Source: Rhodanobacter sp. AS-Z3
GTDB lineage: Bacteria; Pseudomonadota; Gammaproteobacteria; Xanthomonadales; Rhodanobacteraceae
Assembly: GCF_029224025.1 (NCBI RefSeq)
Contig: NZ_CP119392.1
Location: 3,495,001 to 3,559,000 of the forward strand
Direction: 5' to 3'
DNA length: 64,000 bases
Positions within the stretch are counted from its first letter, which is position 1, and the number at the start of each line of letters is the position of its first letter. A program made the translations under genes and the position numbers. The notes under the pieces were generated by a model that ran no database searches, had not been told where the DNA came from, and was given only the letters and a program-made list of their open reading frames with translations. This document shows, in pieces, positions 35,611 through 44,678 of the stretch.

Positions 35611-35703
35611 GTAGGGCGGGCAACGCCCGCCGGTCGTTTTCCACAAAGCAGCGGGCAGTGCACGCCAAGCCCTTCACAAAGCGGCGGGCTTTGCCCGCCC
35701 TAC
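35611..35703. repeat. Extragenic inverted repeat with 21-base arms
   Basis: Arms at 35611-35631 and 35683-35703 (core GTAGGGCGGGC) are complementary with one mismatch, and each arm is itself nearly palindromic. Such paired REP-like palindromes are common in Xanthomonadaceae and Pseudomonas. The sequence differs from the two hairpins at 20075 and 41842. It lies between the MFS promoter and the recQ stop. Confidence 0.85.
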
Positions 35704-35732
35704 GCGACTCCGTTGGACCAACGTACTCGGCG

Positions 35733-37559
35733 CTATTGCGCTGCGTTGATCACCGCGAGGAAATCGCGACCGTAGCGTTTGAGCTTGGCTTCGCCCACAC
35801 CGCTGACGCTGGCCAGTTCATCCTCGTTGGCTGGCAGTGCGCGCAGCATGGCCAGCAAGGTCGCGTCGTGGAACACCACATACGGCGGCACGCCCTGCTG
35901 CCTGGCCAGCTGGGTCCGCAGCGCGCGCAATTCATCCCACATCGGCTGCTCGTAAGCCTCGATGCCGAGGCTGCCGCCGCTGCGTGGATCGCCGGTGATC
36001 AACTTGCTGTCACGCCGACGCCGGGTAGCGCGCTCGGGCCGCGCATCCTCGCGCAGCTTCACCCGCTGGCCGCCACTGAGCACGGCCCGGCTGGCGGCGG
36101 TGAGGCGCAGCGTGCCATAGCCTTCGGCATCTGCTTCCAGCAGGCCGGCCGCAAGCAGCTGCCGGAATACCGAGCGCCACTGCTTGTCGTCCATGTCGGC
36201 ACCGATGCCGAAGGTGGTCAGTCGATGATGATCGAGACTCAGCACACGCTCGGTTTCTTCCCCGCGCAGCACCGCAATCACATGACCGGAACCGAAGCGC
36301 TGACCGGTGCGATATACCGCCGACAACGCCTTCTGCGCGGGCACGGTGGCATCCCAGGTCTTCGGCGGCGCAATGCAGTTGTCGCAATGACCGCAAGGCC
36401 CGGGATAGCTTTCGCCGAACGCACCAAGCAGCATCTGCCGACGACAGTCGATCGCCTCGGCATAGGCCAGCAGCGACTCCAGCTTCTGCCGCTCGACCCG
36501 CTTGCGCTCGTCGGCCGATTCGGATTGCGCAATCATCTGGCTCATGGTGACTACGTCGGACAAGCCGTAGATCATCCACGCTTCCGCCGGCAGACCGTCA
36601 CGACCGGCGCGACCGGTTTCCTGGTAGTAGCCCTCGATGCTGCGCGGTAGATCAAGATGTGCCACGAAGCGCACGTCAGGCTTGTCGATGCCCATGCCGA
36701 AGGCGACCGTGGCCACCATCACCACGCCGTCTTCGCGCAGGAAGCGTTGCTGGTTTTTCGCACGCGTCGCCGAATCCAGCCCAGCGTGATACGGCAGCGC
36801 CTCGATACCCGCCTCGGCCAACCACTCGGCGGTGTCGTCGACCTTGCGCCGACTGAGGCAATACACGATGCCGGATTCGCCTTCGTGACCAAGCAGGAAT
36901 TCCCCCAGCTGACGCTTCGCGTTATGGCGCAAGCCGACCCGATAGCCGATGTTCGGACGATCAAAACTCGAGACGAATTGCCGGGCACTTTGCAGTGCCA
37001 GTCGCTCGACGATCTCCTCGCGAGTGCGCTGGTCGGCGGTGGCGGTAAGCGCAATGCGCGGCACCTGCGGAAAGCGCTGATGCAGGATCGCCAGCTCGCG
37101 ATATTCCGGCCGAAAATCGTGCCCCCATTGCGATACGCAATGTGCCTCGTCGATCGCGAACAGCGCCACTTCGGTGCGTTCGAGCTGATCGAGAAAGCGC
37201 GAAGTCAGCAAACGCTCCGGCGCCACATAAAGCAGGTTCAACTCGCCGGCCAACAGTTGCCGCTCGACTTCGCGCTGCTCGTTGGCCGCAAGACTGGAGT
37301 TGAGAAACGCGGCGGCCACGCCGGCCTCGCGCAGTGAGTCGACCTGGTCCTGCATCAACGCGATCAGCGGCGACACCACGATGCCGGTGCCCTGACGCAG
37401 CAGCGCGGGAATCTGGAAACACAGCGACTTGCCGCCGCCGGTAGGCATCAGCACCAGCGCGTCGCCGCCCTCGCTGAGATGTTCCACCACGGCCTGCTGC
37501 TGGCCGCGGAAACTGGGATAACCGAAAACACTTTGAAGAATGTCGAGTGGGGTGGGCAT
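35733..37559 (-). CDS. recQ: ATP-dependent DNA helicase RecQ
   Basis: 608 residues from the ATG at 37559 ([25 protein letters not shown]); the frame continues upstream but that part is not RecQ-like. Motifs: LMPTGGGKS (Walker A), [30 protein letters not shown]-like [12 protein letters not shown], a zinc-binding RQC region (CGHCDNC) and a C-terminal HRDC domain ([11 protein letters not shown]). It unwinds DNA 3'-5' in recombination and fork repair. The alkyltransferase-like gene lies just upstream on the same strand. Confidence 0.97.
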   Translation of the reverse strand: MPTPLDILQSVFGYPSFRGQQQAVVEHLSEGGDALVLMPTGGGKSLCFQIPALLRQGTGIVVSPLIALMQDQVDSLREAGVAAAFLNSSLAANEQREVERQLLAGELNLLYVAPERLLTSRFLDQLERTEVALFAIDEAHCVSQWGHDFRPEYRELAILHQRFPQVPRIALTATADQRTREEIVERLALQSARQFVSSFDRPNIGYRVGLRHNAKRQLGEFLLGHEGESGIVYCLSRRKVDDTAEWLAEAGIEALPYHAGLDSATRAKNQQRFLREDGVVMVATVAFGMGIDKPDVRFVAHLDLPRSIEGYYQETGRAGRDGLPAEAWMIYGLSDVVTMSQMIAQSESADERKRVERQKLESLLAYAEAIDCRRQMLLGAFGESYPGPCGHCDNCIAPPKTWDATVPAQKALSAVYRTGQRFGSGHVIAVLRGEETERVLSLDHHRLTTFGIGADMDDKQWRSVFRQLLAAGLLEADAEGYGTLRLTAASRAVLSGGQRVKLREDARPERATRRRRDSKLITGDPRSGGSLGIEAYEQPMWDELRALRTQLARQQGVPPYVVFHDATLLAMLRALPANEDELASVSGVGEAKLKRYGRDFLAVINAAQ

Positions 37560-37711
37560 TCGGGGAATGCTAGCAAATGGAGCGGGCAGCTTCGCGAAAA
37601 TGCGTGTGCGCCGGATGCCCGGGCGCATGTCGGCTGACGGCGACAGTGCATCCCTCTCCTCAGTCCTCTCGCGCAAGCGGACGAGCAGGCGAACGCGAAA
37701 AGCAGGTTGCT

Positions 37712-38056
37712 TTATTGATGCGGCGGCATGCCCCACAGCGCGTGATCGAGGTCACCATCGAGCCCGAAGCGCGACAACGGCACCCGGCCATTCTTCACTT
37801 CGATCCCTTCGGCGCGCAGCCGCCGCGACTGTTCACGGAATCCGCGGCTGCCCGGCGGCATCGCGATATGCCCGCTGGAGCGCAAAACCCGGAACCACGG
37901 CAACTCCATGCCTGCGGGCACTTCGCCCAGCAGCCGACCGACCATGCGTGCACGACCCGGCAATCCCGCGCGTGCGGCGATGGCGCCATAACTGGCAACC
38001 CGCCCGGACGGAATGGCGGCAATGGCGGCGTAGATGCGGGCAGCGGCATCATTCAT
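37712..38056 (-). CDS. Alkyltransferase-like (ATL) protein, MGMT family without the active cysteine
   Basis: 114 residues. The MGMT-type DNA-binding fold is clear: [29 protein letters not shown] and a helix-turn-helix arginine finger. Where methyltransferases have PCHRV, this has PWFRV with Trp54, so it cannot accept the alkyl group. ATL proteins bind O6-alkylguanine and pass it to nucleotide excision repair. It lies 152 bases upstream of recQ, in the same direction. This class is well known; the call is firm. Confidence 0.9.
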   Translation of the reverse strand: MNDAAARIYAAIAAIPSGRVASYGAIAARAGLPGRARMVGRLLGEVPAGMELPWFRVLRSSGHIAMPPGSRGFREQSRRLRAEGIEVKNGRVPLSRFGLDGDLDHALWGMPPHQ

Positions 38057-38124
38057 GGTTGGCGCGACGCAAGGGGGAAACCGTGTCAGAGTAGCTTTCG
38101 ACCTTCGCCAGCGGAAGCCGCCCC

Positions 38125-38529
38125 ATGCGCCACTTCGAAGCCGTGCGTTCCCACATCGGCAGCCTGCACGAGCTGCACAGCAACGATCCGTACCTGATCA
38201 GTTTCGACCTGCCACTGGAGCAGGAGCGCTGGCAGGGCATTTATCTGGCCGAACTGGAGGACGAGACGGGCCGGCGCTATTTGCGCATTTCCACGCCGGT
38301 CGGCCCGCTCGCCGGCACCGACCCGAACCGCTGTCTGCGCTTCAACTGGCAACAGCGCACCGGCTTTCTTGCGGTCGCGGATCTGGACGGTTCGCCGTAT
38401 CTGCACCTGTGCGAAAACCGTCCCTACGAGTTCCTCGACGCCGCCGAACTGGAGCGGCTGGTCAGTGAATTGGGCGTGCTCGGCGATGCGCTGGAGCAAC
38501 TCATCGCCGAGGGTGTCGACGCGCTGTAG
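38125..38529 (+). CDS. Conserved protein of unknown function
   Basis: 134 residues from ATG at 38125, soluble and acidic, with no signal peptide. Recognisable blocks are LISFDLPLEQERWQGIYLAELEDETGRRYLRISTPVGPL and a helical end LERLVSELGVLGDALEQLIAEG. The shape recalls small chaperone-like or secretion-chaperone folds, but I cannot assign a family. It diverges from the ATL gene and converges with the phosphate transporter, the stops 17 bases apart. Confidence 0.7.
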   Translation: MRHFEAVRSHIGSLHELHSNDPYLISFDLPLEQERWQGIYLAELEDETGRRYLRISTPVGPLAGTDPNRCLRFNWQQRTGFLAVADLDGSPYLHLCENRPYEFLDAAELERLVSELGVLGDALEQLIAEGVDAL

Positions 38530-38546
38530 AAACCAGCGCTTGCGCG

Positions 38547-39659
38547 TCAGAACGCCAGCTTGAACAACAGCACCAGGCCATAGGCCAGCAGTGCGGTGAT
38601 CGGCAGGGTAAGTATCCACGCCCACACCATGCGTTCGACCACCGACCAGCGGATCGAGTTGAAGCGCTTGGCCGCGCCCACACCCATGATCGATGCGGAC
38701 ACGTTATGTGTGGTCGACACCGGGATACCGAACACGGAAGCGACCAGGATCACCACTGCCGAACTGGTCTCGGCGGCAAAACCGTTGATGGGGTGCAGCT
38801 TGACCATTTTGTGGCCCAGCGTCTTGATGATGCGCCAGCCACCGCCGGCCGTACCGGCGGCCATGGTCAGTGCTGAAACCACCTTCACCCACACCGGAAT
38901 CTCGAAGCCGCCCGCAGGATCGCCGGCGATACGCAGGAAATCGAGCCATTGCGGCAGTTGGTCAAACTGGTGCGTGGCGGTACCGCCAGCCAGCGCCAGC
39001 GCGATGATGCCCATGCTCTTTTGCGCGTCATTCATGCCGTGCGCCACACCCATCGTGGCTGCCGAAACAATTTGTGCCTTGCCGAAGAACGAGTTGACGA
39101 ACGGCGTGCGCCCGAACCGTCGTGACCAGCCCTGGCGATTGGCGAACCACGCCAGCAGCGCATACAGCGCGCCCATCAACAGGAAGCTGATGATGAAGCC
39201 CGCGGCGGGTGACAGCACCATCGGGACGATCACCTTGGGAATCACGCCGTGCCCTTTCAGCCAGCTACCTTCTACCCAGATCACCGAATCGAAATTGTTG
39301 CCGGAAGCGGCGATGGCTGCGCCCACCAGCGAGCCGACCAAGGCATGGCTGGAACTGGACGGCAAACCGAGCCACCAGGTGATCAGGTTCCACACAATCG
39401 CCGCCAGCAAGGCGCAGATCAGCAGTTGCGAGCTCATTTCGAGCACACCGGCATTGATCAGGCCGGACGCGATCGTGGCGGCCACGGCGGTACCCATGAA
39501 CGCGCCGAACAGGTTGGTGCCGGCGGCCATCAACACGGCTTGACCCGGGGTCAGCACCTTGGTTGCCACCACGGTGGCAATCGAGTTGGCGGTGTCGTGA
39601 AAACCGTTGATATAAGTGAAGATCAACGCGATCACCACCACCGTAATGACGATGGTCAT
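38547..39659 (-). CDS. pit: Low-affinity inorganic phosphate transporter, Pit family
   Basis: 370 residues with about 10 membrane segments. The two inverted repeats of the PiT family carry GFHDTANSIATVVATKVL and GVAHGMNDAQKSMG. It imports metal-phosphate by proton symport across the inner membrane. It lies 87 bases downstream of the DUF47 gene on the same strand, the usual Pit accessory pair, so the two are likely one operon. Confidence 0.94.
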   Translation of the reverse strand: MTIVITVVVIALIFTYINGFHDTANSIATVVATKVLTPGQAVLMAAGTNLFGAFMGTAVAATIASGLINAGVLEMSSQLLICALLAAIVWNLITWWLGLPSSSSHALVGSLVGAAIAASGNNFDSVIWVEGSWLKGHGVIPKVIVPMVLSPAAGFIISFLLMGALYALLAWFANRQGWSRRFGRTPFVNSFFGKAQIVSAATMGVAHGMNDAQKSMGIIALALAGGTATHQFDQLPQWLDFLRIAGDPAGGFEIPVWVKVVSALTMAAGTAGGGWRIIKTLGHKMVKLHPINGFAAETSSAVVILVASVFGIPVSTTHNVSASIMGVGAAKRFNSIRWSVVERMVWAWILTLPITALLAYGLVLLFKLAF

Positions 39660-39746
39660 GCGCGTTCACCGGTAACGAACCGGACGCCGCCCGGGGGAAC
39701 ACCGCATGTTGGGTGGAGTGCAGTACACAGGGTCACGGGCGTGGCC

Positions 39747-40376
39747 TCAGGAATTCTTCAACACAATCGAATAGACGATATTGCCGACATCTCGGCACTT
39801 GTCGATCGCCTTTTCGATCAACTCGAACAGGTCCTTGGCCAACATCGCGCGCATCACGTCGCCGCCCTCGACATACAAGGTGCGATAAGGCGCCAGCAAC
39901 ATGCGGTCACCCTCGGATTCCAGCGCCTGCAGGCGATCCTGCAATTTCTTCACCGGGTCGATGCGCAGGCCGCGGCGCAACTCGTGGACCATCTGCACCA
40001 CCACCGCGCTGGACTGCTCCAGCACCTGGGCGCGCTGGGCAAAATCCACGCCGACCAAGCGCTCGGTGACAATCTCGTAGCGCTCGGCAAATTTCTCGAT
40101 CGTTTTGGGGATCTTGTACAAAGCCGAGTTCAACGCCTCGATATCCTCGCGGTCGAGTGCGGTGACGAATGTATTGACCAGGCCTTCGCTGATCTGCGCG
40201 GCCAGTTCCTTTTCCCGTGCACGGGTCACCGTGAAAGCCGCCATGCCCTGCTCGGCGCCGGGCTTGGTCAACAGTCCATGCAGCGCCTTGGCGCTTTCAT
40301 GCGCGGTCTCGGCACTCTGTTCGAGCAGGCCGTAGAACTTGTCGCCTTTACCGAAGATCGTCTGCAGTGAAAACAT
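39747..40376 (-). CDS. DUF47 (PhoU-like) Pit accessory protein
   Basis: 209 residues, all helical, with no membrane segment: FGKGDKFYGLLEQSAETAHESAKALHGLL and the end LFELIEKAIDKCRDVGNIVYSIVLKNS. It belongs to the DUF47 family, related to PhoU. Members accompany Pit transporters and are thought to modulate them. First gene of the pair with the phosphate transporter. Confidence 0.92.
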   Translation of the reverse strand: MFSLQTIFGKGDKFYGLLEQSAETAHESAKALHGLLTKPGAEQGMAAFTVTRAREKELAAQISEGLVNTFVTALDREDIEALNSALYKIPKTIEKFAERYEIVTERLVGVDFAQRAQVLEQSSAVVVQMVHELRRGLRIDPVKKLQDRLQALESEGDRMLLAPYRTLYVEGGDVMRAMLAKDLFELIEKAIDKCRDVGNIVYSIVLKNS

Positions 40377-40428
40377 GCTGGTCGAGCCTGAGGGAAGTCA
40401 ATAGCCGGAATGGTACAGGACAGCCGTG

Positions 40429-40476
40429 TTGCTCTGCATCAATGACCGAGTGACGCCGGGGTGATGTACAGAGCAA
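40429..40476. repeat. Inverted repeat in the divergent intergenic region
   Basis: TTGCTCTG (40429-40436) and CAGAGCAA (40469-40476) are exact reverse complements 32 bases apart, between the divergent DUF47 and CNNM genes. It may be a regulatory site; nothing identifies a protein that binds it. Confidence 0.4.
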
Positions 40477-40522
40477 ACAGCCTTTACACTGTGTCCATGC
40501 AACCTCCCCCATCATCACCCCG

Positions 40523-41845
40523 ATGCTGACCCAAATCGCGCTCGTCCTCTTTCTGGCCCTGTGCAATGGCTTCTTCGCGCTATCGGAGATGGCCTTGGTG
40601 GCCTCACGCAGGAGCCGTCTCAAGCAGATGGCGCGAACCAGCCGGCGCGCGGCTGCGGCCCTCCGTCACGTCGAGGCCCCGGAACATTTCCTGTCCACCG
40701 TGCAGGTGGGCATCACCCTGGTCATGCTGATCACCGGCGCGGTCGCCGGGGACGCGCTGGGCGGGCATATCGCCGCGATGTTGCAGGATGAGCGCCTGGG
40801 CTGGCTGCTGCCCTACGCGCACATGATCGGCATCGTGCTCGGCTTCGTGCTGATTTCATTCATCCAGATCGTGATTGGCGAACTGGTACCCAAGAGGCTG
40901 GCGCTTTCTGCACCAGAAAAAGTTGCCGGCTTCGTGGCGCTGCCGATGCTGGTGCTGTCGCGGATCACCGCGCCGTTCGTGTGGTTGCTGAATGTGTGCA
41001 GCAACCTGCTGCTGCGCATGCTGCGGGTGAAGCAGACTGGCAGTGGCGTGGTTACCGAAGACGAGATCCGTCTGCTGGTGGCCGAAAGCGCCGAACAGGG
41101 CGTGCTCGACCCCGACGAACACAACATGGTCAACCGCGTGCTGCGGCTGGGTGATCGCACGGTGGACAGCGTGATGACCCCGCGCATGCGCATCGCCTGG
41201 CTGGACATCGCCGGTACGCGCGAAGAAAACATCGACGTACTCCGGGCCACGCCGTATTCGCGTTACCCGGTGTATCGCGGCGACGAAAGCGACGTGGTCG
41301 GCGTGGTCGAGGTCAAACGCCTGCTGTCCAGCTTCGCCGAAGGCAAGCCGGAATTGTTCGAGCATTTGTCCAAACCGCTGTTCGTGCCGGCCGCAGCGCG
41401 TGCGTTGGACTTGCTGGAGGAATTCCGTGATGCGGAAACGCCACTGGCGCTGGTGGTCGACGAATACGGCGACATCGAAGGCGTGGTCACCGTCAACGAC
41501 CTGCTCGCCGCCGTGGTCGGCGCCAGCCAGATCGGCCATGGCAGTGGCAATGAGGATAGTCCGATCATGCAGCGTGCTGACGGCAGCTGGCTGATCGACG
41601 GCAGCCTGCCCACCGATGACCTGCGCGAACTGCTACAGCTGAGCACCTTGCCCGGTGAGGACGAACACGATTTCCGCACCGTCGCCGGGATGGTGATGAC
41701 CGCCCTCGGGCACGTGCCGCAGACCGGCGAAGTGTTTGCGTGGCACGGCATCCGCTTCGAAGTCGTCGACCTCGACGGCGCCCGTATCGACAAGCTGCTG
41801 GTAACCCCGGCGCCGTCGCTGGAACTGGCTGACGACGAGCAGTAG
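40523..41845 (+). CDS. CNNM/CorC-type membrane protein (hemolysin family) with CBS pair
   Basis: 440 residues. An N-terminal DUF21 membrane domain (four segments to about residue 175, starting ALVLFLALCNGFFALSEMALV) is followed by two CBS domains (TVDSVMTPRMRIAWLD; DEYGDIEGVVTVNDLLAAVVG). A C-terminal CorC_HlyC domain ends it (GSWLIDGSLPTDDLRELL). Members of this family handle Mg2+/Co2+ efflux or envelope stress; the name hemolysin is historical. The TAG stop is inside the left arm of the second REP-type hairpin. Confidence 0.92.
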   Translation: MLTQIALVLFLALCNGFFALSEMALVASRRSRLKQMARTSRRAAAALRHVEAPEHFLSTVQVGITLVMLITGAVAGDALGGHIAAMLQDERLGWLLPYAHMIGIVLGFVLISFIQIVIGELVPKRLALSAPEKVAGFVALPMLVLSRITAPFVWLLNVCSNLLLRMLRVKQTGSGVVTEDEIRLLVAESAEQGVLDPDEHNMVNRVLRLGDRTVDSVMTPRMRIAWLDIAGTREENIDVLRATPYSRYPVYRGDESDVVGVVEVKRLLSSFAEGKPELFEHLSKPLFVPAAARALDLLEEFRDAETPLALVVDEYGDIEGVVTVNDLLAAVVGASQIGHGSGNEDSPIMQRADGSWLIDGSLPTDDLRELLQLSTLPGEDEHDFRTVAGMVMTALGHVPQTGEVFAWHGIRFEVVDLDGARIDKLLVTPAPSLELADDEQ

Positions 41846-41914
41846 GAGCGCGCCCTGTGCGCGATGCTTTTCCTCACCTCACGCAAAAGCATCGCGCACA
41901 GGGTGCGCTCCTAC
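41842..41914. repeat. Long extragenic inverted repeat (REP-type hairpin), copy 2
   Basis: 30-base arms at 41842-41871 and 41885-41914 with one mismatch and a 13-base loop. The arm core CCTGTGCGCGATGC is shared with the hairpin at 20075. The left arm contains the TAG of the CNNM gene and the right arm, on the minus strand, the TAG of trmJ, so one hairpin closes both convergent genes. Confidence 0.95.
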
Positions 41915-42672
41915 GGGTTCTTTTTCGCCAGCCCGGCCATCCGCTGCGCGTCAGCAAGAATGCCATGCAACACGCGCAGCTCGCGCTCGTCCGGTTGCGC
42001 GCGCTGGAACAGTTTGCGCAGACGCAGCATGATCGTGGTGGGTTCGCGCCCCTTGTGGAACTCGATGTCGTCCAGCGTCTGCCCCAGATGGCGATAGAAC
42101 TGCTCCATCTGGCTGGCATCGGCCGGCGGCTCGTCGTGCTCTGGCGGTGGCGCAGGCAGTTCGTCGCCCAGCATTGCCAGGCGCATCTCGTAAGCCATCA
42201 CCTGCACCGCCTGCGACAGGTTCAGCGAACTGAAATCGTCCACGCTGGGAATCCGCACCATCGCGTGGCAGCGCGCCAGCTCCTCGTTTTCCAGCCCGGT
42301 GCGCTCGTTGCCGAACACCAGGGCCACCTGTTCGCCGCGCATGGCGGCAGCCAGCACCTGCTGCGCCGCTTCGCGGGGTGACAGTTCCGGCAGGTTGACC
42401 CCACGCCGACGTGCCGACAGGCCCAACGCCAGGCTGCTGCCGGCCAGGCCATCGACCAGTTCGCGATGAATACCGGCGCGTTCCAGCACATCGTCGGCGC
42501 CCGCAGCCAGTGCATTGGCTTCCGGATCAGGGAAACGATACGGCGAAACCAGCTCCAGCCGCTCGAAGCCCATGGTGCGGATCGCCCGCGCGGCGCTGCC
42601 GATATTGCCCGGGTGCGAGGTGCGTACCAGCACATAGCGGATGCGGGCGGCGAGGTCGTGAAGATCGGTCAT
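41911..42672 (-). CDS. trmJ: tRNA (cytidine/uridine-2'-O-)-methyltransferase TrmJ
   Basis: 253 residues from the ATG at 42672 (MTDLHDLAARIRYVLVRTSHPGNIGSAARAIRTMGF). SpoU-family knot motifs: HPGNIGSAARA, ALVFGNERTGLENEEL and IPSVDDFSSLNLSQAVQVMAYE. It methylates ribose 32 in tRNA anticodon loops. It diverges from suhB, a common gammaproteobacterial arrangement. Its stop lies inside the REP-type hairpin. Confidence 0.95.
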   Translation of the reverse strand: MTDLHDLAARIRYVLVRTSHPGNIGSAARAIRTMGFERLELVSPYRFPDPEANALAAGADDVLERAGIHRELVDGLAGSSLALGLSARRRGVNLPELSPREAAQQVLAAAMRGEQVALVFGNERTGLENEELARCHAMVRIPSVDDFSSLNLSQAVQVMAYEMRLAMLGDELPAPPPEHDEPPADASQMEQFYRHLGQTLDDIEFHKGREPTTIMLRLRKLFQRAQPDERELRVLHGILADAQRMAGLAKKNP

Positions 42673-42785
42673 GCGTGGTGCGGATTGGCGGCTGGGGTCT
42701 ACTAGGATAGTGGACAAGGGCGTCCGAGGCCCGCCTCTGCTAGAATCGCCGACCGCAAACCCGCTCTCTTCCAAAGTCGAAACCC

Positions 42786-43589
42786 ATGGCCCGACCACAC
42801 GTCACGATCGCGGCGCGCGCCGCCCGTTCCGCAGGCAACATCATCCTGCGTTACATGAACCGCATCGACGGCCTCAACATCGTCGAGAAGCAGCAGATGG
42901 ACTTCGTCTCCGAAGTCGACAAGCTGGCCGAAGCGGAAATCATCAAGGAACTGCGTCGCGCCTACCCTGACCACGCGATCCTCGCCGAGGAAAGCGGCCA
43001 GACCGGCAAGGGCCCGCTGACCTGGGTGATCGACCCGCTCGATGGCACCCACAATTACTTGCGCGGCATCCCGCACTTCAGCGTGTCCATCGCGCTGCTG
43101 GAAAAGGGCGTGCCGATCCACGCGGTGGTGTTCGATCCGCTGCGCGACGAGCTGTACACCGCCAGCAAGGGCGACGGCGCCTATATCAACGACCGCCGCA
43201 TGCGCGTGGGCAAGCGCGAGAACCTGGGCGGCGCGATGATCGCCACCGGCTTCCCGTATCGCCAGCGCGAACACCTGGTGCCGCAGATGGACATCACCCG
43301 CGCGATCCTCGGCCAGGCCGAAGACATCCGCCGTTCGGGCTCAGCCGCGCTGGATCTGGCCTACGTCGCCGCCGGCCGCTACGACGGCTATTTCGAGATC
43401 GGCCTGAAGCCGTGGGACCTGGCCGCAGGCGTGTTGCTGGTACACGAAGCCGGTGGTCGCTACTGCGACTTCGCGGGCCGTGACGGCATCCCGGAAAGCG
43501 GCAACATCGTTGCCGGCAACCTCAACGTGGCCAAGGCGCTGGTTGATGCGATCGGCCAGCAGGCGACGCCGGCGTTGTTGAAGGTTTGA
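42786..43589 (+). CDS. suhB: Inositol-1-monophosphatase family protein SuhB
   Basis: 267 residues. The metal-binding motifs are complete: LAEESGQTG, WVIDPLDGTHNY and KPWDLAAGVLLVHEAGG. The enzyme hydrolyses myo-inositol phosphate; in gammaproteobacteria SuhB also joins the rRNA antitermination complex. Start is the ATG at 42786. A rho-independent terminator follows. Confidence 0.96.
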   Translation: MARPHVTIAARAARSAGNIILRYMNRIDGLNIVEKQQMDFVSEVDKLAEAEIIKELRRAYPDHAILAEESGQTGKGPLTWVIDPLDGTHNYLRGIPHFSVSIALLEKGVPIHAVVFDPLRDELYTASKGDGAYINDRRMRVGKRENLGGAMIATGFPYRQREHLVPQMDITRAILGQAEDIRRSGSAALDLAYVAAGRYDGYFEIGLKPWDLAAGVLLVHEAGGRYCDFAGRDGIPESGNIVAGNLNVAKALVDAIGQQATPALLKV

Positions 43590-43613
43590 ACGCCACGTCC
43601 CATCGAAATTGAC

Positions 43614-43636
43614 AAAGGCGCCGCAGGGCGCCTTTT
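43614..43636 (+). terminator. Rho-independent terminator after suhB
   Basis: AAAGGCGCC and GGCGCCTTT around the loop GCAG form a GC-rich stem, followed by TT. It lies 25 bases after the suhB stop. The remaining 250 bases up to 43889 hold no credible gene. Confidence 0.88.
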
Positions 43637-43888
43637 TCTTGTGCTGTTCGACGAGGGCGCCAAGTCGAACATGGGAACCATCAGCGCAGGCGTCCATCTA
43701 CTGAGTGAGCCCTCGACGCGAAGCTGTCTGTGCAACCGACTCCGCGCTGCCCTACCAGACCAACCCGGTTGCCGCCGACTGTGCAGGTCCACCAACGTGC
43801 GTTTCGAGCTGCTCCATCCCAGTTGGGACACCTCTGCGCGATATACCAATGACCGGCATCTACCGCGGCATGGCATCGGGAGCCTTCG

Positions 43889-44662
43889 ATGAACCGCGTG
43901 GCGCAACGACTCGGCGGGGCGCTGGCACGCTACCTCAACCATCCCGCCCGCGGACCGTACCCGCACTTGCCGGCCGACCTGGTGACCTTGCGGCGCATCC
44001 TGCGCCCGGCCGATGTGGTGCTGGTCGAAGGTCGCGCACGCATCAGCACCGCGATCAAGTACCTGACCCAATCCACCTGGTCACACGTCGCCCTCTACGT
44101 GGGCGACTACGCCGGACAAACACTCGCCGGCGAGAGCGATTTGCTGGTCGAGGCCGATACCGAGCTTGGCGTGCACCTGCTCAGCCTGCAGCAATTGGGC
44201 GGCTATCACTTGCGCGTTTGTCGGCCGATGGGGCTGAGCGACAGCGATGCCCACCGCGTGGTGGATTACCTGATGGCTCGACTAGGCCAGCGCTACGACC
44301 TGAAAAATGTGTTCGACCTGGCACGCTACCTGCTGCCGACCCCGCCGGTTCCCGGCCCGTGGCGACGCCGCATGCTGGCCCTGGGCAGCGGTGATCCGAC
44401 CCGCGCCATCTGCTCCACGCTGGTGGCGGAGGCTTTCCAGTCAGTGCCGTTTCCGATCCTGCCGGTGGTACACACCGAGTCCGCGGTCACGCCGGAATGC
44501 CACGACTGCGTGCGCGAGATTTTCCACATCCGCGACCATAGCCTGTACACCCCGCGCGACTTCGACGTCTCGCCCTACTTCACGGTGATCAAGCCAACCC
44601 TGGCCAAGGATTTCGATTATCACAAATTGACCTGGGAAGCCGGCGCGCCACCGCCGCACTGA
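43889..44662 (+). CDS. YiiX/YebB-like NlpC/P60-family cysteine hydrolase
   Basis: 257 residues, no signal peptide. RPADVVLVEG followed by STWSHVALYVGD (candidate catalytic histidine) and AICSTLVAEAF (candidate catalytic cysteine) fit the permuted papain-like YiiX group. These enzymes may act on peptides or acyl bonds; the substrate is unknown. It converges with hda, the stops 16 bases apart. Confidence 0.82.
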   Translation: MNRVAQRLGGALARYLNHPARGPYPHLPADLVTLRRILRPADVVLVEGRARISTAIKYLTQSTWSHVALYVGDYAGQTLAGESDLLVEADTELGVHLLSLQQLGGYHLRVCRPMGLSDSDAHRVVDYLMARLGQRYDLKNVFDLARYLLPTPPVPGPWRRRMLALGSGDPTRAICSTLVAEAFQSVPFPILPVVHTESAVTPECHDCVREIFHIRDHSLYTPRDFDVSPYFTVIKPTLAKDFDYHKLTWEAGAPPPH

Positions 44663-44678
44663 GACACGAAACCCTGGC

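Noticed and set aside
43641-43892. 83-codon frame after the suhB terminator
   Set aside because: No ribosome binding site, atypical composition and no similarity to a known protein; it overlaps the YiiX-like start.
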